From: Prevotella sp. UBA7594
GTDB taxonomy: Bacteria; Bacteroidota; Bacteroidia; Bacteroidales; Bacteroidaceae
Assembly (NCBI GenBank): GCA_002490315.1
Contig: DLKG01000010.1
Span: forward strand, 1,288-19,690
DNA length: 18,403 bases
Direction: 5' to 3'
Shown here: piece after piece, positions 1 to 7,144 of the stretch
Layout of the letters: the number at the start of each line of letters is the position of its first letter
Numbering within the stretch: the first letter of the stretch is position 1
The notes under the pieces: generated by a model
Database searches by the model: none
What the model saw: the letters and a program-made list of their open reading frames with translations, nothing else
What the model was told of the DNA's origin: nothing
Position numbers and translations under genes: made by a program

Positions 1-21
1 AGTAAATCAGAAAGTTGAATT
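1..21. repeat. Tail of a dispersed intergenic repeat (third copy, truncated by window edge)
   Basis: The first 21 bases match positions 3860-3880 at 20 of 21 positions and in the same orientation. In the complete copy (3681-3886) this stretch is the right-hand end. The rest of this copy, if present, lies outside the window. Positions 22-106, up to the beta-galactosidase stop codon, show no gene. Confidence 0.5.
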
Positions 22-106
22 TTATATTGTTCGATGATTGTCAGGAGCGTTTATGCGTTTTCAATCGTCGTAGATATATACGCGATGAACGTTTTCTTTT
101 CCCCCG

Positions 107-2539
107 TTACAATGCTTTTATCTCCATAGTCTTTTCCAAACCTCGTTCAGCGTCCTTCACCTTCAGCACGATGTTGCCCTTCTTGCCGTTGCTTTGCACT
201 ACGACGACGAGCTTGCCGCTGAAGAGTTTCATCTCATGGTTGGTAAACGGTTGGAGTGATGTGGCGTCGCCGTTGCAGGCAGCACGGAACAGTCCCGCTC
301 CGCTCACGCTGAACGTGAGGTTGTCAGTAGCCGTAGGGCAGAAGGTGCCGTTCTTGTCGGCAAGTTCCACGGTTACGAAAGCGAGGTCGTCGCCGTCCGC
401 CTTAATCTGCTGGCGGTCAGCCATAAGCCTCATGTCGACCGGCTCCGAGGCGGTGCGTACAATCTGTTCGCCCTTAACAGAACCGTCGTAGTCGTATGCC
501 ACAACCTTAATTTCGCCCGGCTCATATCGCACGTTGTTCCAACGCAGACGATAGCGGTCGAGGCGCGATGCAGGATTCTTGATGATGCGTCCCTGGCTCT
601 TGCCGTTGACAAAGAGTTCGGCTGAAGGCCAGCTCGTGTAGCAATAGACAGGCGTCAGCTCGCCCTCCCTGCCGGGGAATGTCCAGTGGGGCAGTACGTG
701 CAGCGTGGTGTCGCTGGTTTGCCAGCGCGAGCGATAGAGCCAGAAGCGATCTTTAGGAAGGCCGGCGAGGTCGCAGATGCCGAAGTAGCTTGAGCGTGAG
801 GGCCAATATTCGTCGTATGGTGTCGGTTCGCCGAGATAGTCGTAGCCCGTCCATACGAACTCACCGATGACATAGTTGCGGTCGTCCTGCATCCGCCAGT
901 CGTCGTCGGGTAGGTTGCTCCACGGGCAGTACTCTACGTCGTATGACGAGCATTGCCCGTCTGCGTAAACCTTAGAGTCGCTCACCTCCACTGGGAACTT
1001 ATAGACGCCGCGCGACGACACGGTGGATGCCGTCTCCGAACCGAGCAGGAATCCCTGTGGCAGCTGCTTGATGTTATTGTCGTACTTATACACGCGATAG
1101 TTGAAGCCCGGCACATCCATCACCTTCGCGAAGCCCGATTTCAGTGCGTCCTCAGCACGGTCCATGCCCTGCGTAACAGGGCGTGTAGGGTCGAGTTTGT
1201 GACAGATGTCCTGCAGGTGTTTGGCAATGTCGCGACCCTCGGTGCTCCATTGTTCCGGAATCTCGTTGCCGATGCTCCACATTACGATGGACGGATGGTT
1301 GCGGTGGTTGAGCACGAGATTGGCAATGTCGCGGTCGCTCCAATCCTTGAAGTCCTTAGCGTAGCCGTTCTTGCACTTGGGATAGATCCACATGTCGAAA
1401 CTCTCCGCCATTACCATCATACCCATTGAGTCGCATATCTCCATCTGCCATGTGGAAGGCATGTTGTGGGCGGTGCGTATAGCGTCGCAGCCCATGTCCT
1501 TCATGGTGCGTATCTGTCGGATGAGGGCAGCCTTGTTGATGGCAGCTCCGAGCGGACCGAGATCGTGATGGAGGCATACGCCCTTAATCTTGCGAGTGAT
1601 GCCGTTGAGCTGAAAACCGTCATACTGTGCCACGCTCACCGTGCGGATGCCCACCTTCTGTCGTGTCTCGTCGATGAGCTTGCCGCCATGGTAGAGGCGT
1701 GTGACAAGCTTATATAAATAAGGTGACTCCGGCGACCACAACCGTGCATTGGGCAATGAAATCTTTGCCGTGTGTTTCCCCGTGGCGTCGAGTTGGTTGT
1801 TTTTCACGCTGATCACTTCCTTTCCTTCGTTGTCGAAAAGGATGTTCTCCACGACATATTCGCCTTTGCCCTTGACGTTAATCTGCGTCGTCACGTCGAG
1901 AGCGGCGTTGGCCACTGTTGCATCGGTGTTGACCTTATAGAGGGCGATGGTGCGGAAATAGCTGCCCCAGGGATCGATCGTGGTGGCATTGGCATTAGTG
2001 ACGAGTTTCACGGGACGGTAGAGTCCGCCGCCGGGATACCATCGCGAGCTTTCCTCACGGTTGTTGAGGCTCACGCTGATTTCGTTTTTCCCCTTGTGGA
2101 GAAAAGGCGCGGCGTCAATGCGGAAAGCGTTGTAGCCATACGCCCAATGACCTGCAAGATGACCGTTGATGTACACATGAGGGTCTGCCATGGCGCCGTC
2201 AAACTCAAGGATAGCCGTCTTCGGTATGCGCTTGAGGTCGATAGTTGTGCGGTAGAAGCCTCTGCCAATCCAAGGCAGAGCACCAGAGCGCCCCGATTTC
2301 TCCGTCTTCTCCTTCTCGCCGTTCTGCTCGATGGCGACGAACTGCAGATCGTATTTCTTATCGAACGGACCGCTGATGGCCCAGTCGTGAGGTATGGTTA
2401 CGTCGGTGTAGCTCACGCTGTCGCGCGAGAACTGCCAATGCTTCAGATTGATTTCGCTGCGCTGTGCTGAGACAGAAAGAGCTGGGGAGAGAGCCAGCAG
2501 GCAGAGCACGCCGAGAAAATTCGATTTCTTCATATTCAT
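107..2539 (-). CDS. Secreted GH2 beta-galactosidase
   Basis: This is an 810-residue glycoside hydrolase family 2 enzyme, predicted to release galactose from the ends of beta-galactosides in the periplasm. Residues 1-25 form a signal peptide (MNMKKSN, a hydrophobic core, then VSA). The order is GH2 sugar-binding domain (about 30-190), immunoglobulin-like domain (about 195-305), TIM barrel (about 306-610), a DUF4982 domain (about 625-690) and a C-terminal GH2 C5-type domain (about 695-810). The proton donor is the Glu of SIGNE (E426); the likely nucleophile is the Glu of GEFVWTGYDY (E560). The start is 20 nt beyond the stop of the GH53 galactanase, so the two are cotranscribed. In Bacteroides thetaiotaomicron a GH2/GH53 pair sits in a pectic galactan locus, which makes galactan-derived galacto-oligosaccharides the likely substrate; that is inference. 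Activity on other GH2 substrates cannot be excluded. Confidence 0.92.
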   Translation of the reverse strand: MNMKKSNFLGVLCLLALSPALSVSAQRSEINLKHWQFSRDSVSYTDVTIPHDWAISGPFDKKYDLQFVAIEQNGEKEKTEKSGRSGALPWIGRGFYRTTIDLKRIPKTAILEFDGAMADPHVYINGHLAGHWAYGYNAFRIDAAPFLHKGKNEISVSLNNREESSRWYPGGGLYRPVKLVTNANATTIDPWGSYFRTIALYKVNTDATVANAALDVTTQINVKGKGEYVVENILFDNEGKEVISVKNNQLDATGKHTAKISLPNARLWSPESPYLYKLVTRLYHGGKLIDETRQKVGIRTVSVAQYDGFQLNGITRKIKGVCLHHDLGPLGAAINKAALIRQIRTMKDMGCDAIRTAHNMPSTWQMEICDSMGMMVMAESFDMWIYPKCKNGYAKDFKDWSDRDIANLVLNHRNHPSIVMWSIGNEIPEQWSTEGRDIAKHLQDICHKLDPTRPVTQGMDRAEDALKSGFAKVMDVPGFNYRVYKYDNNIKQLPQGFLLGSETASTVSSRGVYKFPVEVSDSKVYADGQCSSYDVEYCPWSNLPDDDWRMQDDRNYVIGEFVWTGYDYLGEPTPYDEYWPSRSSYFGICDLAGLPKDRFWLYRSRWQTSDTTLHVLPHWTFPGREGELTPVYCYTSWPSAELFVNGKSQGRIIKNPASRLDRYRLRWNNVRYEPGEIKVVAYDYDGSVKGEQIVRTASEPVDMRLMADRQQIKADGDDLAFVTVELADKNGTFCPTATDNLTFSVSGAGLFRAACNGDATSLQPFTNHEMKLFSGKLVVVVQSNGKKGNIVLKVKDAERGLEKTMEIKAL

Positions 2540-2559
2540 AATGCTTATAGAGTATTGAC

Positions 2560-3612
2560 TTATTTAAAGGCGTTGAGGGCAGCAGTGGGCTTGCCGTCGT
2601 TGTCGAAAGCTCCCATTCGATAGTCCTTCCATCCGTTGCATGCCTCCGGTTCCCAATAGAAAATGCCGAGACAGTTGTCGTCAGCCTTGCATCCGTCCAC
2701 CATCTTCTTCATGACGGCGGCAGCGTTTGTAGAGTCCCATGCCATGCCAATCTCGCACAGCATCACCTTCGTGCCGTAGCGTCGGGCGATAGTCTTGATG
2801 TTGCTGAGACAAGATGATGTAGATGTCTGCCAATCGCTGTCGGTGGGGTAGAGCGACATTCCAATGACATCCCATTTTGCGCCGCAAGCCTTCAGTCCGT
2901 CAAACATCCACGTGAAGTGGTTGAGTTCCTGTCCACGGTCGAGATGTATGATGCACTTCGCATCGGGATAGATGCTCTTTGCGGCGTCGTAGCCCGCGTT
3001 GTTGAGCGCAGCATAGGCGGCGAAGTTGTCGTTTTCAACCTTGCCTATGGGCCACAGCATACCAATTGTCGTCTCGTTGCCTATCTGTATCCACTCCACG
3101 TCGACATTCTTTTCCTTCAGCATTGTCAGCACATCCTTTGTGTGTGCCGCCACGTCGTCCTTGAGCTGATTGAGGTTGTGGTTCTTCCATGCCTCAGGAA
3201 TGTTCTGCTTGCTGGGGTCAGCCCACCAGTCGGAGTAGTGGAAGTCAATCATTATCCGCTCGCCGAGAGCCTTGGCACGTAGCGCCTTGTCGAGCACGTC
3301 CTGCTTGCCACACCATCCGTCAGTGGGGTCTACCCACACGCGCAGTCTGACGGCGTTGAAGCCTACATCTTTCAGAAGCGACATGCACTCCTGCTCTGCG
3401 CCGTTAGAGTTGTGGAATTTTATGCCGTCGTGTTCCATCTCCGTGAGCCAACCGATGTCGGCGCCCTTGGCGAACGCCACCTGTTCGGTGGGGGAGGAAG
3501 GAGGATTAGAAGGCTGCTGGGGAGTATTGGAATTGCTGTCGTTGCCGCATGCCGTGAGGGACAATAGTCCGAGTGCAATGGTGGCAAAGGGTTTAAGAAA
3601 ATTGTTCTTCAT
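2560..3612 (-). CDS. Lipoprotein endo-beta-1,4-galactanase (GH53)
   Basis: This is a 350-residue arabinogalactan endo-1,4-beta-galactosidase of family GH53, which cuts the beta-1,4-galactan backbone of pectin side chains or type I arabinogalactan. The N-terminus is a lipoprotein signal with lipobox LTAC (C22), followed by a Ser/Asn/Pro-rich linker to about residue 45, so it is probably surface- or membrane-anchored. The single TIM barrel carries the acid/base Glu in WIQIGNE (E180) and the nucleophile Glu in VMLCEIG (E287). The motifs GADIGWLTEME and VRLRVWVDP near the N-terminus are typical of the family. Length is normal and the gene is intact. It is first in a minus-strand operon with the GH2 beta-galactosidase. 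I see no TAnnTTTG element in the 300 bases upstream, so its promoter is not identified. Confidence 0.95.
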   Translation of the reverse strand: MKNNFLKPFATIALGLLSLTACGNDSNSNTPQQPSNPPSSPTEQVAFAKGADIGWLTEMEHDGIKFHNSNGAEQECMSLLKDVGFNAVRLRVWVDPTDGWCGKQDVLDKALRAKALGERIMIDFHYSDWWADPSKQNIPEAWKNHNLNQLKDDVAAHTKDVLTMLKEKNVDVEWIQIGNETTIGMLWPIGKVENDNFAAYAALNNAGYDAAKSIYPDAKCIIHLDRGQELNHFTWMFDGLKACGAKWDVIGMSLYPTDSDWQTSTSSCLSNIKTIARRYGTKVMLCEIGMAWDSTNAAAVMKKMVDGCKADDNCLGIFYWEPEACNGWKDYRMGAFDNDGKPTAALNAFK

Positions 3613-3680
3613 AAAGCGATTGTTTGAATAAAGTCGATATGTTAGTAACTTATGTTTCGGATTTGTGGAATTTAAAGTAA

Positions 3681-3886
3681 ATAAAGAAGTTATAGAAGTT
3701 AAAGCCGTATGTAATATATTACGAACATTTATTTAATTTCATTTTACTATTGGCTATCGCTCGGTTCTACCGCTTGCCTAAACAAAAACTTCTAAGCCGC
3801 TATCAGCGGCGAAGTTTCCTTGAGCTTCGCGAAAAATTTCTCTAAATTCTTTACATTCGAGTAAATGAGAAAGTTGAATTAGTAAT
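3681..3886 (+). repeat. Dispersed intergenic repeat, copy A
   Basis: This shares an ordered set of blocks with 7481-7652. Both begin ATAAAGAAGTT, run on to a GCC(G/A)T block, then a central block (3750-3796 against 7546-7591) that agrees at roughly 70 percent by eye, mostly with transition differences, and end in TTGAATTAGT. Neither copy has coding capacity. Orientation is the same in both. It probably belongs to a multi-copy, non-autonomous intergenic element; strand is given relative to the order described. Confidence 0.5.
3796..3830 (-). terminator. Two adjacent hairpins, possible terminator for leftward transcripts
   Basis: GCCGC (3796-3800) pairs with GCGGC (3806-3810) across a 5-nt loop, and GCGAAG (3809-3814) pairs with CTTCGC (3825-3830) across a 10-nt loop; they share two bases, so they are alternatives or stacked. 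Read on the minus strand, the first hairpin is followed by TTAGAAGTTTTTGTTT, a U-rich run consistent with intrinsic termination upstream of the galactanase gene. It lies inside dispersed repeat copy A. Confidence 0.35.
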
Positions 3887-3910
3887 CTTTGTTTTTAGTG
3901 AAGGTTGAAG

Positions 3911-3942
3911 TTCCGCAACGGATATTACAGTCTTCCGTAACG
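3911..3942. repeat. Direct repeat TTCCGYAACG, 22-bp period
   Basis: TTCCGCAACG at 3911-3920 recurs as TTCCGTAACG at 3933-3942. The 22-bp offset is about two helical turns, which would put both on one face of DNA. It is about 300 bp upstream of the galactanase start. It could be a regulator site or coincidence. Confidence 0.25.
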
Positions 3943-4012
3943 AATAAACTGTCATTTGAATGTTTTCAGTATGCCTTCAAAAGGCAAATGGCTTTTGGTA
4001 GCGGGTAAAGGA

Positions 4013-4068
4013 ACGCCCTGCAAGGGCAAAAGCATTGGAGTCAAGGGGCTTTTGTCCTTACAGGGCGT
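4013..4068 (-). terminator. 21-bp stem inverted repeat downstream of the FKBP gene
   Basis: Positions 4013-4033 pair with 4048-4068: 19 of 21 positions are Watson-Crick and the other two can form G-U pairs in one strand's RNA; the loop is 14 nt. It begins 9 nt past the FKBP stop codon on the minus strand. Only a weak U-run (GTTCCTTT) follows, so it may act as a transcript 3' end stabiliser or attenuator rather than a classical terminator. The arm sequence (ACGCCCTG..AGG.CAAAAGC) resembles a REP-like motif that I recall from Bacteroidetes genomes; this was not checked. Confidence 0.5.
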
Positions 4069-4076
4069 GTTGCGTA

Positions 4077-4742
4077 TCACTCGTATATCCATTCGCCCTT
4101 CACCTTGCTGTTGGCTTCGGCGGGATTGAGGGCAGGCATTTCTGACACGCTTCTGCGGAAATAACCCACGAGCGTGACGTCGAAGATGAGCGTTGAGTAT
4201 GCGGCGCCCGGCGTGTCGCTTGAGTCATAGGCGAGCTGGTAGGGGATGATCACCTGCCAACGGTCGCCGATGTGCATATGCTGCAAGGCGGTGGAGAAGC
4301 CATTCACCACTCCGTTGACGGCGAATGTGGAAGGCTTTGCCACGTCAGGATTGAAGTCGCCCTGCCACGACTGGTCGAAGATCTTGCCCTGCGGGTAGTT
4401 GGCTGTGGGCAGAAGACGACCTTGATAATGCACCTTCACCGAGTCGGTGTAGAGCGGGCATCCCGACCCCGTACCAGCTGTGAGCACATTGGCGAGCACA
4501 TAGTCGTAGCTATGTGTTGCCACGTCCTCATTGAGCGACCATGAGCGGAGCACCTTCCAATTGGTGGAGCCTTCGTTAACGAGCTTCTTCACTTCGGTGT
4601 ACTTGTTCTCGAAGTAGTTGTCGTTGGTCTCCTTCCAGTTGGGGAACTCGTTCTCGTCGTTGCTCTTCTCGCTGCACGACGCCATTCCGAACGACAGAAG
4701 CGCCGCCACGGCGAGGAGCATGAAAACATGGAATTTCTTCAT
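4077..4742 (-). CDS. FKBP-type peptidyl-prolyl cis-trans isomerase lipoprotein
   Basis: This is a 221-residue lipoprotein (signal peptide with lipobox MASC, C23) carrying one FKBP domain at about residues 95-195. It is predicted to catalyse prolyl cis-trans isomerisation and assist folding of envelope proteins. FKBP landmarks are seen: VHYQGRL (Y106), IFDQSW (F122, D123), VVNGFSTAL, IPYQLAY (Y172) and STLIFDVTLV (F187). The usual GW on the binding-pocket floor is GF (F149) here, and the common IPP before the last strand is replaced by GAAYS, so activity may be altered. Residues 24-94 have no recognised domain. The start lies 19 nt beyond the glycyl-tRNA synthetase stop, so it is the second gene of that operon. 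Confidence 0.9.
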   Translation of the reverse strand: MKKFHVFMLLAVAALLSFGMASCSEKSNDENEFPNWKETNDNYFENKYTEVKKLVNEGSTNWKVLRSWSLNEDVATHSYDYVLANVLTAGTGSGCPLYTDSVKVHYQGRLLPTANYPQGKIFDQSWQGDFNPDVAKPSTFAVNGVVNGFSTALQHMHIGDRWQVIIPYQLAYDSSDTPGAAYSTLIFDVTLVGYFRRSVSEMPALNPAEANSKVKGEWIYE

Positions 4743-4761
4743 CTATAACCTGTTGTCATTG

Positions 4762-6303
4762 TTACTGGAGCTTCTTCAGGAGGCTGGTGATGCTCACCTT
4801 GTCCTCGATGATGCTCTGGAGTTGGTCGATGCTGACGCGCTCCTGTTCCATAGTGTCGCGGAAGCGGAGCGTTACGGTGTTGTCCTTCAGCGTGTCGTAG
4901 TCGACGGTGACACAATAAGGCGTGCCGACAGCGTCCTGGCGGCGGTAGCGCTTGCCGATGGTGTCCTTCTCGTCGTAGTGGGTGTTGAAGTGGAACTTGA
5001 GGTTGTTGACAATCTCACGTGCCTTCTCAGGCAGTCCGTCCTTCTTCACGAGCGGCAGCACGGCGAGCTTTGTAGGAGCGAGTGCCGGCGGCAGAAGCAA
5101 CACGACGCGTGTCTCACCATTCTCCAGCTTCTCCTCGCGATAGGAGTGGCACATGACGGAGAGGAACATACGGTCGACGCCGATGGATGTCTCGATGTCA
5201 TACGGAGTGTACGACTCTTTGGTCTGCGGGTCGAAGTACTTGATGGAGCGTCCGGAGAACTTCTCGTGCTGCGTGAGGTCGTAGTTGGTGCGGCTGTGTA
5301 TGCCCTCCACCTCCTTGAAGCCGAACGGCATCTTGAACTCGATGTCAGTGGCGGCATTGGCGTAGAAGGCGAGCTTCTCGTGGTCGTGGAAGCGATAGTT
5401 CTCTGCACCGAAGCCGAGAGCCTGGTGCCATTTCATACGTGTCTCCTTCCATTTCTTGAACCATTCCATCTCAGTGCCCGGCTTCACGAAGAACTGCATC
5501 TCCATCTGCTCGAACTCACGCATACGGAAGATGAACTGACGCGCTACAATCTCGTTGCGGAATGCCTTGCCTATCTGAGCGATACCGAACGGAATCTTCA
5601 TGCGTCCCGTCTTCTGCACGTTGAGATAGTTGACAAAGATGCCCTGTGCCGTTTCCGGACGGAGGTATATCTTTGTGGAGCCGTCAGCCGTGGAACCCAT
5701 CTCTGTGGAGAACATAAGGTTGAACTGGCGCACGTCAGTCCAGTTCTTTGTGCCGCTGATGGGGTCGACGATGCCCTCGTCCTCAATAATCTGCTTCAGC
5801 TCTGCGAGGTCAGGTCCCTGCATGGCCTTCGTATAGCGCTCGTGGAGGGCGTCGCGCTTCTGCTGGTGCTCGATGACGCGTGCGTTGGTGGCGCGGAATT
5901 GAGCCTCGTCGAAAGAGTCGCCGAAGCGCTTGCGTGCCTTTGCAATCTCCTTGTCGATTTTCTCCTCATACTTTGCAATTTGGTCCTCGATGAGGACGTC
6001 GGCACGATAACGCTTCTTGGAGTCGCGGTTGTCGATGAGTGGATCGTTGAAGGCGTCAACGTGTCCGCTGGCCTTCCAGATGGTGGGGTGCATGAAGATG
6101 GCGGAGTCGATGCCCACGATGTTCTCGTGCAGCAGCACCATGCTCTTCCACCAGTATTCCTTGATGTTGTTCTTGAGTTCAACGCCGTTCTGTCCGTAGT
6201 CGTAGACTGCGCCGAGACCGTCATAGATTTCACTGCTTGGGAACACGAAACCATATTCCTTGCAGTGGCTCACGATTTTCTTGAAAACGTCTTCTTGTGC
6301 CAT
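4762..6303 (-). CDS. glyQS: Glycyl-tRNA synthetase, alpha2 (eukaryote-like) type
   Basis: This 513-residue class II synthetase charges tRNA-Gly with glycine in the cytoplasm. It is the single-chain homodimeric type, not the alpha/beta split type. The N-terminus reads CKEYGFVFPSSEIYDGLGAVYDYG, typical of the family. Motif 2 is seen at FRNEI (R249, E251) followed by RMREFEQMEMQFF, and motif 3 at GVDRMFLSV (R378). The C-terminal anticodon-binding domain follows from about residue 405, starting near VVLLLPPALAPTKLAVLPL. An in-frame ATG exists 60 nt upstream (6363), but the first 20 residues it adds are not family-like. The chosen start at 6303 fits known homologue length and has AAAGAA just before it. 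The leader is about 115 nt from the predicted promoter. I saw no T-box structure. Confidence 0.95.
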   Translation of the reverse strand: MAQEDVFKKIVSHCKEYGFVFPSSEIYDGLGAVYDYGQNGVELKNNIKEYWWKSMVLLHENIVGIDSAIFMHPTIWKASGHVDAFNDPLIDNRDSKKRYRADVLIEDQIAKYEEKIDKEIAKARKRFGDSFDEAQFRATNARVIEHQQKRDALHERYTKAMQGPDLAELKQIIEDEGIVDPISGTKNWTDVRQFNLMFSTEMGSTADGSTKIYLRPETAQGIFVNYLNVQKTGRMKIPFGIAQIGKAFRNEIVARQFIFRMREFEQMEMQFFVKPGTEMEWFKKWKETRMKWHQALGFGAENYRFHDHEKLAFYANAATDIEFKMPFGFKEVEGIHSRTNYDLTQHEKFSGRSIKYFDPQTKESYTPYDIETSIGVDRMFLSVMCHSYREEKLENGETRVVLLLPPALAPTKLAVLPLVKKDGLPEKAREIVNNLKFHFNTHYDEKDTIGKRYRRQDAVGTPYCVTVDYDTLKDNTVTLRFRDTMEQERVSIDQLQSIIEDKVSITSLLKKLQ

Positions 6304-6426
6304 TTCTTTATATGCTTTATGTTGTTTGTTTATAATTAAAAGGTATTGTCTGTCAATTTCCATTCACTGGGGCTGATTGACTTCTGACAACTTATGTTTT
6401 GACGCAACCTCTACTTGTTTTAGTTG

Positions 6427-6434
6427 CAAAGTTA
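6427..6434 (-). promoter_or_regulatory. -7 element of the glycyl-tRNA synthetase operon
   Basis: The minus strand reads TAACTTTG, an exact match to the Bacteroidetes TAnnTTTG -7 element. The start would be near 6420, giving a leader of about 115 nt. No clear TTG -33 element is seen at the usual spacing. Confidence 0.6.
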
Positions 6435-6508
6435 CGCTTTTTTGGCTGATTTCCTAATCTTTAAGGAGTTAAATGTTATGAAAGGTGGCGTAAGTGTCGG
6501 CTTTTTTG

Positions 6509-6516
6509 TAACTTTG
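6509..6516 (+). promoter_or_regulatory. -7 element of tadA
   Basis: TAACTTTG matches TAnnTTTG exactly and is identical to the divergent element at 6434-6427. Only five bases separate it from the tadA ATG, so transcription should begin at or within a base or two of the start codon. No -33 TTG is evident. Confidence 0.6.
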
Positions 6517-6521
6517 CACGT

Positions 6522-6977
6522 ATGGACAAACAGCAACAGCTTCAAATTGACGAACAATTTATGCGCCGCGCCTTGCAGGAGGCAGAGGCTGCGCGTGACG
6601 CCGGCGAGATACCCGTCGGTGCTGTCGTTGTGGCAGGCGGACGCATCATAGCGCGTGCCCACAACCTCACGGAGACTCTTTGCGATGTCACGGCACACGC
6701 CGAGATGCAGGCAATCACGTCGGCTGCCAATCAGCTTGGCGGCAAGTATCTTCCCGACTGCACGCTCTACGTCACTGTGGAGCCGTGCGTGATGTGTGCC
6801 GGTGCGCTTGGGTGGGCGCAGGTGAGGCGTGTCGTCTATGGCGCTTCCGACGAGAAACGTGGCTTCATGCGTTTCGCCCCGAAGGCCTTGCATCCCAAGT
6901 GTGAGGTGACGTCGGGCGTGCTGGAAGAGGAATGTCGCACGCTGATGACTGAGTTCTTTAAAGGAAAAAGGGGATGA
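6522..6977 (+). CDS. tadA: tRNA-specific adenosine deaminase
   Basis: This 151-residue zinc-dependent deaminase converts adenosine 34 (wobble position) of tRNA-Arg to inosine so that one tRNA reads several CGN codons. The catalytic HAE motif (H59, E61) and the zinc-binding PCVMC motif (C89, C92) are both present, as is the N-terminal FMRRALQEAEAARDAGEIPVGAVVV stretch that aligns over its length with TadA of other bacteria. That alignment supports the ATG at 6522. The start is only five bases after a -7 promoter element, implying a leaderless or almost leaderless mRNA. It is divergent from the glycyl-tRNA synthetase gene. Other cytidine deaminase-fold enzymes such as guanine deaminase are less likely given the N-terminus. 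Confidence 0.93.
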   Translation: MDKQQQLQIDEQFMRRALQEAEAARDAGEIPVGAVVVAGGRIIARAHNLTETLCDVTAHAEMQAITSAANQLGGKYLPDCTLYVTVEPCVMCAGALGWAQVRRVVYGASDEKRGFMRFAPKALHPKCEVTSGVLEEECRTLMTEFFKGKRG

Positions 6978-7116
6978 ACATTCCATGGCGTCGTAGCCTG
7001 TTTGTCGTTGTTGTGGCTAATACTGTCAGCAAAATACCTTTCAACCCCAATGACGTGTGAGCCTTAAAAATGTACAAAAAAACAGGTCTGTCGCAAGAAA
7101 TACGAAAAATTTGTAG

Positions 7117-7124
7117 TAAGTTTG
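7117..7124 (+). promoter_or_regulatory. -7 element upstream of the DivIC/FtsB-like gene
   Basis: TAAGTTTG fits TAnnTTTG. The predicted start near 7130 leaves a leader of about 15 nt before the ATG at 7145. The -33 region is not obvious. The spacer 6978-7116 carries no gene. Confidence 0.55.
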
Positions 7125-7144
7125 CATAACAATACACTTCAACA

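Larger units (their letters stand above)
3613..4076. other. 464-nt non-coding spacer
   Basis: No convincing gene lies here. From left to right it holds an AT-rich upstream region of the galactanase (3613-3680), a diverged dispersed repeat (3681-3886) with two adjacent small hairpins (3796-3830), a direct repeat of TTCCGYAACG (3911-3942), a short palindrome TGCCTT/AAGGCA (3972-3986), and a long inverted repeat (4013-4068) next to the end of the FKBP gene. Confidence 0.7.

Noticed and set aside
1772..2470. 232-codon plus-strand frame opposite the beta-galactosidase gene
   Set aside because: The opposite strand codes a complete GH2 protein with catalytic residues; no start signal or family resemblance here.
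4618..6339. Long open frame (573 codons) on the plus strand opposite glycyl-tRNA synthetase
   Set aside because: It is the antisense shadow of a well-conserved GC-rich gene, its Leu/Val/Glu-rich product matches no family that I know, and it spans the end of FKBP as well as the whole synthetase gene.
6304..6363. 20-residue N-terminal extension of glycyl-tRNA synthetase
   Set aside because: The extra residues are not family-like, and the ATG at 6303 gives the normal N-terminus.
6304..6426. T-box or riboswitch in the glycyl-tRNA synthetase leader
   Set aside because: The leader is AT-rich with no recognisable T-box sequence or strong hairpin, and T-boxes are not expected in this phylum.
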